Assembly (NCBI GenBank): GCA_029378245.1
Contig: JARKIF010000003.1
Coordinates: forward strand, 2,046,001-2,110,000
DNA length: 64,000 nt
From: Roridomyces roridus
Taxonomy: Eukaryota; Basidiomycota; Agaricomycetes; Agaricales; Mycenaceae
Reading direction: 5' to 3'
How positions within the stretch are numbered: the stretch's first letter is position 1; every line of letters starts with the position of its first letter. Below the pieces are notes generated by a model. The model ran no database searches. It saw only the letters and a list, made by a program, of their open reading frames with translations, and was not told the origin of the DNA. This document shows, piece after piece, positions 55,023 through 64,000 of the stretch. The position numbers and the translations under genes are program-made.

Positions 55023-55955
55023 ATCGAGTAGAGAGATGTAGAAGGAGCGTGAGAGCTACTGCAGGGCAGCAGAGGAGGAGGAGAGCCCAATGTGAACGGG
55101 GAGAAGTTCGAGGGTGTGGAAAGAAGGGACTGCTTGAGTTTTGATCAGCTGTCACTGGTTTGTTCGCCTCTCTCTCGTTTCACTTTTCCTTCGAGCCAAT
55201 TCTTCTGCGTGCTCTGAGAGACTCCCAGCGGTGCAAGTGTACAAGGAACACACGTCCTTCCCCACGCCGACTGCTTTGTACCACCGAAAAAATCATGGAG
55301 GCAGGGTGGGCATCGCATCTCGATTCTCAAATCTATCAAGGGGCCGCGATGTCCGTCTCCCGTCGTCTCAGGAGTAGGCGCGCGACAGCGACTCTGGTTG
55401 CTCGCAATCCTCGTTGTTTCTGCGAGAAACTTTTACCGTTCACTACAAATTCCGTCCTACGACGAGCTCCACGATCACTGAGAAAAGTCTCCGTTGGCAA
55501 ATATAACTCTCAAAAAGATGTGCTGCTGCGCCTGCCAAGCATTCCATAGGGGGGCTGACCGGTATCTCTGTTTTCACGGACTCGAGTCCCCAAACGTAAC
55601 GCAACCAGGGTCGGGCCCCGGCGTGAAGTTTGACCTTGAGTTTGAAGATCATGGCCAGCATCGACTCTTACGATGGAAAAGAGTTTGACGCAGTCCCTAT
55701 CCCACTTGATCGCGCATTTACCGATTTTTCCGTCCGCCCGCCCTTGTGCCTGGCAATTTTATTCATTTATCAAGCAGCAATCGCCGCCCTTTGCTTGGCC
55801 GCGCAAAACTGCGCGCATTAGGAGCGATTGTAATTGCCTTTAACAATGTACTTCCTCAATGTTAGTATTTTACAAGCGTGTATCAGTCCAATGCTATGAT
55901 ACAACTACGATGCACACACGGTGCTTTTGCAAGTAATGAGAGCAAGTGAGTGGGG
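55023..55955. other. MSB2-like promoter and ILV2 3' flank
   Basis: 933 bp. Plus-strand frames here are Arg/Ser-rich and unconserved (55160-55549). A 56-codon ORF (55651-55821, MASIDSYDGKEFDAVPIPLD and one hydrophobic helix LCLAILFIYQAAIAALCLAA) is the only one with a protein-like look, and is left uncalled. Confidence 0.45.
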
Positions 55956-58037
55956 TCATGACTTGCTACGCAAAGACGGATGCAGAATGTACTCGTGCAA
56001 CGCTTTACCAGCAGCCACCATCGGGAACACATGCTCATTCGGCTCCACGAGACACTCCATAAGCACGGGCTTGTTGTTGTCGTAGGTCAAGAACTCGGCC
56101 ATCTTGGCGGGCAGCTCATCAGCAGTTTCGCATCGGATGGCGTGGACACCCATCGCCCGCGCGAGGGCGACAAAGTCAGGGTTCGTCATCCTCGTGTGCG
56201 AGTAGCGGGCGCCATAGAATAGGTCTATTCAACGGTTCATATCGGTAATCAGAATGCTGGAAATGGGACCCACCCTGCCATTGAAGCACCATGCCCTGGA
56301 ATTCGTTGTTCAGCACGAGAACCTTGACACCAATATTGTATTGCGAAGCGGTGGCCAGCTCCATAGCGGTCATGCTGAACGAAGCATCGCCGTCAACGTC
56401 AACGACAATCTTCTCCGGTGCAGCCACCTTGGCGCCAATCGCCGCAGGCAGCCCAAAGCCCATTGTCTGAGTAGGAATTAGCCCAGTACTTTCAAATCTA
56501 GAACAAAAGCACTTACACCCAGTCCACCCGAACTGACAATCGACTGGGGGTGCGTCCACCGGTAGAATTGCGCAGCCCACATTTGATGTTGCCCAACACC
56601 CGTAGCGACCACGACATCCTTCTTACGATCCCGGGTTTGCTCGTCCAGCGCTTGAATGACCTCTTGCGGCTTCATCAACGCTCCCTTCTCGCTCGGCGTG
56701 AACGTGAACGGATAGTCCTTTTTCCACCCTGCAATATCCGCAAACCACCTCTGACGAGGGGCAGACCGAATATGCGGCACGAGAGCAGCCATGTTTTGCA
56801 CGACATCGCCGAGAACGGGAATCGTCGCCTGGACGACCTTGTTCACGTTCTTGGGCTGGATCTCAAAGTGAATGATTCCACCGCGACCCTGAGCAGCTGC
56901 TGCGCGCGCCTCGGGCGCAAACGTAGGAAGCGTGCCTGTAACACGGTCATCGAACCGCGCACCAAACGCGATGATGACATCTGCCTGTTGCATAGCCAAG
57001 TTGGCGTAGGCAGAGCCATGCATGCCCAACATGTGCAAACTCTTGTCGTTAGTCTCGTCAAATGCGCCGAGACCCTGGAGAGTCGTGCAAACGGGAATAT
57101 TGCCCTGCTCTGCGAGCTGAGCGAGCAGCAAGGGACCACGGGGAGACGAGAGAACACCAGCGCCGGCAAAGATGACGGGACGCTGGGCCTGGTTGATGAG
57201 CTCAGCGGCTTGGTGGATGAGGGCTGGGTCGGTCGGTGGCTCGGGAAGGGCAAGAGGGTTGGACGGCAGACCGAGGGCAGCGTGGCCGGGGGTGGTTTGT
57301 TTGAAGGGTAGCGCAGCACGAAGGATGCCGGCGGTGACGTCCTTGGGGAGATCGACAAGCACGGGACCTGGACGACCAGAGGTTGCGATTTTGAAGGCCT
57401 CGTTTATGCGACGAGGGAGCTCTGCAATGTCCTTTACCATGACATTCCATTTGGTGCAGCTGCGCGAGATTCCAACGATATCGGCTTCTTGGAAAGCGTC
57501 GGATCCGATAGCCGATGTCGCAACTTGGCCCGAAAATACGACGAGCGGGATACCGTCGGACAGAGCGTCCTGCATTGGAGTAATGACGTTCGTTGCGCCA
57601 GGACCGGAGGTAACGAGTACAACGCCAGGTTTGCCGGAGACACGAGCATAGCCCTCTGCCATGTGGCCCGCACCTTGCTCGTGTCGGGGAAGCACAAAGT
57701 CAAAGTGGGGCGAGTTGTAGATGGCGTCGAACACGGGCAGGATCGCGCCGCCAGGGTAGCCAAAGATGTGCTTGACGTCGTGTCGCAGCATCATCTCGTG
57801 GAAAATCTCTCCACCGGTGAGGCCCACAAAAGAATGGTCCAGGAGTTCATTGGGAGGGGGACCATAATTCTGCGGTGCTGGAGTTGGAGCTGCAGTTCCC
57901 TGCGGTACTTGTTGAAAGCCAGGAGACGCTACAGGCCGGACGGGTGGGGCCGGGCTGGCGCCAACAGTGGAAGAGCGCGAGATGCTGCGAAGAGCAATGC
58001 GCGAGGGCCGCAGGCCAGGCCTTGGTCTCAGCAACAT
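55956..58037 (-). CDS. ILV2: Acetolactate synthase, catalytic subunit (mitochondrial)
   Basis: ThDP/FAD enzyme that makes acetolactate and acetohydroxybutyrate, the first shared step of Val, Leu and Ile synthesis. The ATG at 58035-58037 opens an Arg/Ser-rich transit peptide ([20 protein letters not shown]). Core blocks: [35 protein letters not shown] with the catalytic Glu, [33 protein letters not shown], and the ThDP motif [15 protein letters not shown] ending [13 protein letters not shown]. It ends [14 protein letters not shown] at 55956-55958. Two introns in the 3' third. The residue matching the yeast/plant herbicide-site proline is Ala (GQVAT). About 655 residues, normal. Confidence 0.95.
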
Positions 58038-58163
58038 GGTGGAACAGAGCAAGGAGTGAGTCAAATGTGAAAAGTCACGCGAGCGAGTCAGATTGGAGAG
58101 ACATAACGGAAAGTTGTATAGAAGACATTCGATTAAGTAAATAAAAGGGTGGGGGTAACAGTC

Positions 58164-58958
58164 CTACAAGACGAGGCACTTGCCGTGGCCGCCAGATTTG
58201 GGGCGCTTGTTGGAAAGGAGTGCCGCCCGGGTGGCATACTGGAAGACCTCCTTGACGCCCTCGCCCGACTTGGCAGAACACTCCAAGTAACTGCGAGCGC
58301 CAATCTTCTGGGCGACGGCCATGCCCTGGGAACAGATTAAGAGGGGAAGGAATGAATGGGAGAGAAAGACGGACCTCCTCGGGTGTCACGGGTCTCTGGC
58401 TCGTCTTCCGCAGCTCCTCAATGACACGGGGATCCCGACGCAGGTCCTTCTTGCAACCGACGAGAATGATAGGAAGACCGGCACAGAAGTGCATGACTTC
58501 GGAAATCCACTATTACATGTCGTTGTCAGGGACGGCATTGAACGTCATGCAACGGACGACGGACCTTCTCCTGCACGTTATCGAGAGAGTCGGGGCTATC
58601 GACGGCAAAGCAGATGAGGATGACGTGCGAGTCGGGGTATGAGAGCGGACGAAGACGGTCGTAGTCCTCTTGGCCAGCCGTATCCCACAAGGCGAGCTCA
58701 ACATGCTTGCCGTCGACCTCGACGTCGGCGACGTAGTTCTCGAAGACGGTGGGGACGTAGACCTGTATACTCTTATCAGCAGGCTGCAGAGGGCTGGAGA
58801 GGAAGAGGGGTACCTCGGGGAAGGTGCCCTTGGAAAAGACGATCAAGAGACAGGTCTGGAGCAAGGTGAGCACGCTGCTGGGCGGAAACAAGGACAATAC
58901 AGACCTTTCCGCAAGCACCGTCGCCGACGATAACGAGCTTTCTCCTGATTTCAGACAT
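58164..58958 (-). CDS. RHO1: Rho1 GTPase
   Basis: Membrane-bound switch controlling beta-glucan synthase, Pkc1 and actin polarity. The ATG at 58956-58958 gives [18 protein letters not shown], joined by an intron to [14 protein letters not shown]. The effector loop is [18 protein letters not shown], switch [20 protein letters not shown], and base recognition [10 protein letters not shown] and [10 protein letters not shown]. The C-terminus is [14 protein letters not shown], a CaaX box ending in Leu, which predicts geranylgeranylation. The stop is at 58164-58166. Five or six introns. It sits 126 bp from ILV2 on the same strand. Confidence 0.95.
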
Positions 58959-59319
58959 GGATGGAGGGTGTTGGGTAGAATGGCGTGGTCACCGTCAAAG
59001 GAGCTGTGTGTCTTTGCACGTGACAGGTCTGTGCACAATATCCATTCAATTCTCTCTCAAATTTCATTTTTATGACGATAAGCTTGCACAGCCAGAAGAC
59101 GGCGAACAATTGACGCTGGCATATCCTGCGGGTTTCATGAACGCCGACAACGCCTGGCGCGAGCTTAGAACAGGCGGAACATCGGAAATGCCATATCACT
59201 CTTTTACGTGCACTCTCGGCGGGAACCAGAGAGTACCTCCTGCGCAGTAGAGCCATCGTCGTCGACGGCGTCGTTAGTTAGTAAATACATGATTTGGTAT
59301 CACATCATTCTGCACTTTC
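58959..59319. promoter_or_regulatory. Divergent promoter region RHO1/SWA2
   Basis: 361 bp between head-to-head genes. A 97-codon plus frame (58957-59250) overlaps the RHO1 start and has no conservation. No TATA box was evident. Confidence 0.45.
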
Positions 59320-61875
59320 ATGTCCGACTCGTTCGCCGACCTATGGAACTCGAGCGTTCCCTCTAAGCCAGCTCCCCAAAAGCTCGGTACTCCATCTCCC
59401 CAGCCCACGTCGCGTCGACCGCAAAACGACGTCTTCTCGCTACTTTCCTCGTCATCTACACCAACTAGTTCGCGTCCCATCACTCCCAGCGCGAGGCCCG
59501 CAGCGACTCAGAAGCCGGTATCTACAGGCGGCGGCGATGCTTTCAGTAGTCTTCTCGGTGGCACCTTGGGTTCAAATGGAAACGGGATGGCAAATATGAC
59601 CATGGCGGAACGCGCCAGGCAGGCAGAGGCAGAGCGCCAACGCAAGATGAATGCACCTCAGCCAGCCTCAACTACGCCCTCCGCGTGGGCTGGTCTTGAT
59701 TCTCTTGCCTCAGGACCGAGCGCGACGAGTTTGAAGGACGAATGGGCCTTTGGATCAGCTGCTCCTGCTCCCGCGCAGAAGCCGACCGTTTTGGACGCGG
59801 AGGACGACTGGGGATTGGGACTTGGATCCACGTCGCATAACGCGATACCAGCTCAGCCACCCAAGCCTCAGGCGCTCTGGGATCAACTCGATGATTTCAC
59901 GTCCGCAAAACCATCTCCGCCAGCACGATACGCCTCCCCGAGCGCGGATTTCGACTTTGGCAATCGGGAGAATGAAGCGGACGATTTCGATTTATTGGGC
60001 GATCTAGGGAAACCCGTGTCTTCCAAACGCGTACGTATTTCAAGATAAATCCTTCCCTCTCTTTAATCAATATCCAGCCTTCACCTCCGCCTGTTCGAGA
60101 GACGGCAGAACTCCCCGCTCGAAGAAGACCTCAACAGCGGTCTTCCTCTCCGCCTCCCCACATCCTTGGCCAACTCATCGAAATGGGATTCTCAGTCCCC
60201 CAGTCGCGTGCTGCTTTGGCCCAGGTCTACAACGACGGTGACTGGGATGTCCAAGCCGCGATCGACAGTCTGCTGGCTTCTACGGGTGGTGCGGAGGGCA
60301 GCTCCCGTCAGCCCACACCTCCGACTGCACCTTCCCCTCCGCCCCGAAGGAGGCCTGTTGATCCAGATCTTCGAAGAGGGTCACCACAACCCCAACGACC
60401 GTCGCCTCCAGAGCGAACGTCGTCCATGCAGAACGATCTCTTGGCGCGTACCTCTGAAATTGGATTGAGCCTTTTCAAGAACGCCGAACGCGCCTGGCTG
60501 CAAGGCAAGGAAAAGGTGCAAAAGGTTTATGAGCAGCAGATAATAGGCGGGGAGGAGGCGGCGAAAGCTCCCAGCGGCAGGCCCAAGTGGTGGCAGGAGC
60601 CAGAGGATGCGGGTCCCGGTCCCAGTGCTGGTCGACGACGAGATGATTCGCAGCAGCTATTCAAAGATGATGCTGCACACAAACAAGATGATGGCTGGGG
60701 TGATCCATCTGCGGGCCGGTGGGACGAAGAAGAGCAAGAGCCAGTCCCCAAAGCACGGAAAGTACCTCCTGCTCCGCAACCGACAACGGGCGACCTCTTT
60801 TCTGACGAGGCTCCCAAAAAGCCGTATCGGTCGCCATTTCGACATGCGAGTGGGCGCTCGCCTGCGTCTGCACCAGCGACTGCAGTTGTGGTGCCACCTG
60901 CAGCAACTCACCCTCCACGCCCACATGTACCTGTTTCTCCTTCTGCGCTTCAGACATCCCGTGCGCATGCTGCGACCGCGCAGGAGAAAGTTGCGCTTGG
61001 TCAGTATGGCGAGGCGCTTTCGGCTTACACGCGTGCAGTCGATGCGTTGCCTGAAGGTCACGTCCTCCGTGTGCCGTTGCTTAGCCTGCGTTCAGTCGCA
61101 AGGCTCAAGGAGGGAGATTTCCGGGGCGTTGAACAGGATGTCGAAGATTTGGAGGGGATTTGCACGTTTGGTGGACGATCGTTTGGGGTGGAGACTGTTG
61201 TTTCGGAGGGTGTTAACATTGATATGGGTGCTGCAATTTTGGACGGATGGAAGCGGCGTGGGGAAGCGAGGGAGGGACGGGAGAAGTGGGAAGAAGCGGG
61301 CAGAGATTGGGAGAGAGTGGCGGGTGCTGCGTGGGCGAAGCAGGCAGATCGGGATGAGGCTGTGCGGGGGGCAGGTCGTTGTCGGAAGATGGCTGCACCT
61401 GCGCCGGCCAAGGCTCCGCCACCCAAACCGAAATCAGCCCCAGCGAGGCCAGCGGTTGTGCAATCTGGCGAGGCGGTGGCCAAGGTACGGCAGGCTACCA
61501 ACGCGCAGGAGGAGGAGGACCTTGCAAAGCACCAGCTGAAGGATGTCGTGGATGGCAAACTGATGGCTTGGAAAGGTGGCAAGGAGGCCAATATTCGGGC
61601 TTTGCTGGCGAGCCTGGATACTGTTCTTTGGCCTGAGCTTGGGCTCCAGGTGAGCGGGATGAAGGATTTGGTGACGCCTAGCCAGGTGAAAATCCGCTAT
61701 GTCAAGGCGATTGCAAAGCTTCATCCTGACAAGGTGAGAGAGAGCATGAGAAGAAGGCGTTGGCTAACACTTTCGACAGCTCAATGCCAATAATTCGACG
61801 CTGGAGCAGCGCATGGTTGCGAATGGGGTTTTCGGGGTGCTGAACGAGGCATGGAATGTCCATTTGAATAAATAG
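59320..61875 (+). CDS. SWA2: Swa2/auxilin-like clathrin-uncoating J-protein (UBA-TPR-J)
   Basis: Swa2 recruits Hsp70 to clathrin coats to release vesicles. The ATG at 59320 gives MSDSFADLWNSSVPSKPAPQ. The disordered N-terminus carries W/D clathrin-type motifs (DDWGLGLGS; DDFDLLGDLG). The UBA domain is ILGQLIEMGFSVPQSRAALA. The TPR region is AQEKVALGQYGEALSAYTRA with RVPLLSLRSVARLKEGDF. The C-terminal J-domain has KIRYVKAIAKLHPDK with the HPD motif and ends NGVFGVLNEAWNVHLNK. Introns follow the KR before PSPPP and the HPDK. Stop at 61873-61875. The UBA-TPR-J order is that of Swa2. Confidence 0.92.
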
Positions 61876-62002
61876 ATAGAGGACAGTATAAATTATAGCG
61901 CGACGCGTCGAGTGGACCTCACGTGGCTGTGAAAATTTTGGCTTCTGCGAATTTCGGCGTTCACTCTATTCCTCTTCCTCTCCGCATTTTTCTCTAAACT
62001 CC

Positions 62003-62481
62003 ATGGTCCGTGGCGGCGCTGCATTATCCTTCGGCACGCTGAGGTTTGTTTCAGGCCGCCCAAGCTACGTTCAAGTCGATCAAGTCTTTGGTCCCGCTGC
62101 TCGACCGCGTCTTGGTGCAGCGCTTCAAGGCCGAGACTGTGCGGAACGATATTCTCTGGTTTCAACCTGTTTGCTAAAGTACCATAGAAAACCGCCACGG
62201 GAATCTTCTTGCCCAACTCTGCGACGTCGAGCCCACTGCCCGAGGCGACCGTCATTGCCGTGGGCCCGGGTGCACCGAACAAGGACGGCGTGGTTGTACC
62301 GACGACGGTCCAGGCTGGGGACCGCGTGCTGCTACCAGGCTGGGGAGGCAACTCGATCAAGGTCGGGGAGGATGTGCGTCGTTGTGATTTTTTCATCCCG
62401 AGTCGTTTCTTGACACGTTTTTGCTTGCAGGAATACTTTTTGTTCAAGGACTCGGAGATTCTGGCCAAGATCCAGGAGTGA
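62003..62481 (+). CDS. HSP10: Mitochondrial 10-kDa chaperonin (GroES)
   Basis: Co-chaperonin that caps Hsp60 in the mitochondrial matrix. The first coding exon appears to be only ATG (62003-62005), followed by intron 62006-62054 (gtccgt...tttcag). Exon 2 reads AAQATFKSIKSLVPLLDRVL, VQRFKAET, then KTATGIFLPNSATSSPL, EATVIAVGPGAPNKDG, the mobile-loop and roof elements VQAGDRVLLPGWGGNSIKV, and EYFLFKDSEILAKIQE. The last intron lies between VGED and EYF. Stop at 62479-62481. About 107 residues, family-typical. Only 127 bp separate it from SWA2. Confidence 0.9.
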
Positions 62482-62614
62482 GGGACTAAAAGCCGTTCTA
62501 CGTCGGCACTGTTATACTACTGCGCATACCATCTAACTCTTTCGTCTTACAATTTAATGCATCCCAACTCTCGAAAAATCCAGATTTCTCATTGAATACA
62601 TCTACAGGCATAAG

Positions 62615-63270
62615 TTATGCACTCCAGACCTTGGTGATGAGTTCGGTAAGACCTGAATCATAGCTGATTGGACGGAGAGAACCGGTAAGAGTGTTGACAC
62701 GCACCGATATCGTTCGTGTTGAACTGGTACACTCCAACGAGAACACCGACTGTGGCGGAGCGCAGCGTCCAGGTGGCGACGTGGCCGAGGACGGGGAATT
62801 TGCGGGGATGCAAGTAGTCGACGAGCATCGCGTCAAACTGGGTAGATTGGGTTACAAACGATGCAATTGACGTTGTAGGGAGTGTAGACGTACGCCCATG
62901 TGACTGTGCACGATGAGACTGACTCCAAGAAGGCCGTCGAGAACTGGGTGCACGCTCGGAGAGGTGGCGAATGCGGCACCGGTGAGCGGAATGAGCGAGG
63001 CCGAGAGGAGGCGCTCAAAGGACCAGTGGTGCGAGCCGTGCATTCTGGAAGGAGTGGGAAAGTCGGTGGGGTCGTTCACCGTTCCCTTGTAGATAGCTGG
63101 GCAGCAAATGTTCAGGCTATAGCAGGTAGTTGTGTTGACGACGCACGACCACCAGGGACATAGAGAGCATCGGACTGGGTTGTCGCGAAGCGGGCAGAGA
63201 CCAAGGATTTTGCAAAGATGGGAGAACGGCGAGCGAGGGCGTGCCTGGAGGTGGCGAGGAGGGAGGCCAT
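62615..63270 (-). CDS. SDH4: Succinate dehydrogenase membrane anchor subunit (CybS)
   Basis: Anchor of respiratory complex II in the inner mitochondrial membrane. The ATG at 63268-63270 starts a transit peptide (MASLLATSRHALARRSPIFA). Splicing joins LYVPG to AIYKGTVNDPTDFPTPSRMH and GSHHWSFERLLSASLIPLTG, the family's quinone-site and first-helix segment. Next come GLLGVSLIVHSHMG with the likely heme-ligand histidine, DYLHPRKFPVLGHVATWTL and the third helix SATVGVLVGVYQFNTNDIG. It ends LITKVWSA, TAA at 62615-62617. About three introns. Convergent with HSP10. Confidence 0.9.
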
Positions 63271-63528
63271 GGTCGTTCGTCTCACGTAATCACCTGGAAT
63301 ATCACGTTCAACTTTCTGATTGAAATGAGAAAAGAAACTGACTGCGAGAATTAAATATTGAACCTCTTCGTGGCCTTTGAAAGCACTTCGAGCAAAGGTC
63401 GGAGCCTGGTCAGAGAGCAGAGGAATACGGCCGAGGGAAGCCGGAGAATCTGGAGAATGATGCATCTGATCGCCGTTAGAGGATCGTCTGTGCGGTTACT
63501 ATGAGAGCTTGTTCCAACTTGAGCGAGA
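63271..63528. promoter_or_regulatory. Divergent promoter region SDH4 / Zn2Cys6 gene
   Basis: 258 bp between divergent starts. No TATA box seen, and nothing further can be read from it. Confidence 0.4.
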
Positions 63529-64000
63529 ATGTCTACCCCAGGGTCCGCTAATTCCTCTCGTCTTCAAGACACTCCATTCTGACGTCCTTGGTTCCAGGAA
63601 GGGTACACTGAAGACACGGCGCATTCAGCGTAGCTGTGATAAATGTAGGGCGTCTAAGGGTAGGCGCTCTTCTTGGTCTCTCGTCCGAATTTTGGCTCAT
63701 TTTCCTAGTTCGATGTACGGCTCTCATCCATTCCATTTGCAATACTTTTCCCTGACGCGCTCAAGGCGATGGTCCCGGCCCAGGAGGCAGCTGTTCCCAC
63801 TGTTCGTCGTTTGGCGAGCCTTGCACCTACGAAGCCCCAGCACGCCCACGCGGCCCCAAATCCAAGTGCGTCGCCTCCTCTTCAAACCGGTTTCACATCT
63901 CACCGTCTGCCACCAGGCTAGTCGAAGACCTTCGGCGAGAAAATGCAACACTTAGATCACAACTGGAAGCCCTCTTGTGCACTCAATGCTCGCGACCACT
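63529..64000 (+). CDS. Zn(II)2Cys6 transcription factor, N-terminal part
   Basis: Fungal-type DNA-binding regulator cut by the right edge. The ATG at 63529 gives MSTPG. Intron 63543-63597 leads to KGTLKTRRIQRSCDKCRASK. Intron 63660-63708, a 6-nt microexon (63709-63714, TTCGAT) and intron 63715-63765 then complete the cluster: CDKCRASKVRCDGPGPGG, SCSHCSSFGEPCTYEAP. All six cysteines are present with normal spacing. A basic linker (RPRGPKSK), another intron and a coiled coil (LVEDLRRENATLRSQLEALL) follow, ending in CTQCSRP at the edge. Without the microexon the third cysteine would be lost. Target genes unknown. Confidence 0.87.

Noticed and set aside
60607..61539. 310-codon plus frame inside SWA2
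   Set aside because: Different frame of the confirmed SWA2 exon; Arg/Leu-rich and unconserved.
61900..62002. Heat-shock element before HSP10
   Set aside because: TTC and GAA triplets occur, but spacing (TTC-3-GAA-1-TTC) does not fit the required two-base gaps.

Overview
The window is nuclear DNA of a filamentous basidiomycete, almost certainly an agaricomycete (mushroom-forming) fungus. Nearly every gene is cut by many GT-AG introns of about 45-60 nt. Genes are packed closely on both strands, and agaricomycete-restricted families (DUF6535, DUF6593) sit among conserved housekeeping genes. No tRNA, rRNA or CRISPR array was recognised. Splice sites were chosen by eye from GT/AG consensus, reading frame and family conservation, so CDS spans are start-to-stop ranges that include introns.

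Layout. 1-5215 (minus): RRP9 (partial), ERV41, DHX33/DHR2-type helicase. 5342-7923 (plus): DUF6535 membrane protein. 8129-9983 (minus): histidine-phosphatase-like protein. 9984-11757: gene-poor, with a possible broken ORF. 11758-16734 (minus): PPE1, cytochrome c, secreted S53 peptidase. 17264-23016 (plus): SH3 protein, GH13 alpha-amylase, thioredoxin reductase, small secreted protein. 23104-23847 (minus): DUF6593 protein.

24649-34708 is a rearranged retrotransposon locus. Two copies of an Ngaro-type (tyrosine-recombinase, DIRS-like) element lie tail to tail. They form an inverted repeat with 4,098-bp arms and a 30-bp spacer. The right copy is complete at its 5' end, with the terminal A1 repeat, two gag-like ORFs, RT-RNase H, tyrosine recombinase, then B1-A2 and a stub of B2. 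The left copy is 5'-truncated inside the second gag ORF. The block is flanked by a 72-bp direct repeat that contains the start codon of the cohesin-loader gene SCC2 (34679-41555, plus). The junctions allow the original integration to be rebuilt: crossover at a 3-bp AAA core, no target-site duplication, in the SCC2 5' leader.

41672-44383 (minus): SEC14-like and CoA-transferase III genes. 44471-51830 (plus): lysine-rich unknown protein, secreted GH43 arabinanase, DUG2. 52221-58958 (minus): MSB2-like signalling mucin, ILV2, RHO1. 59320-62481 (plus): SWA2/auxilin and HSP10. 62615-63270 (minus): SDH4. 63529-64000 (plus): N-terminus of a Zn2Cys6 regulator.

Functional themes are inferred from families. 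Secreted nutrient-acquisition enzymes are the S53 peptidase, GH13 and GH43. Secretory and vesicle genes are ERV41, SEC14-like and SWA2. Cell-surface signalling genes are MSB2-like and RHO1. Mitochondrial or redox genes are CYC1, SDH4, HSP10, ILV2, TRR1 and DUG2. Nothing indicates a biosynthetic gene cluster.
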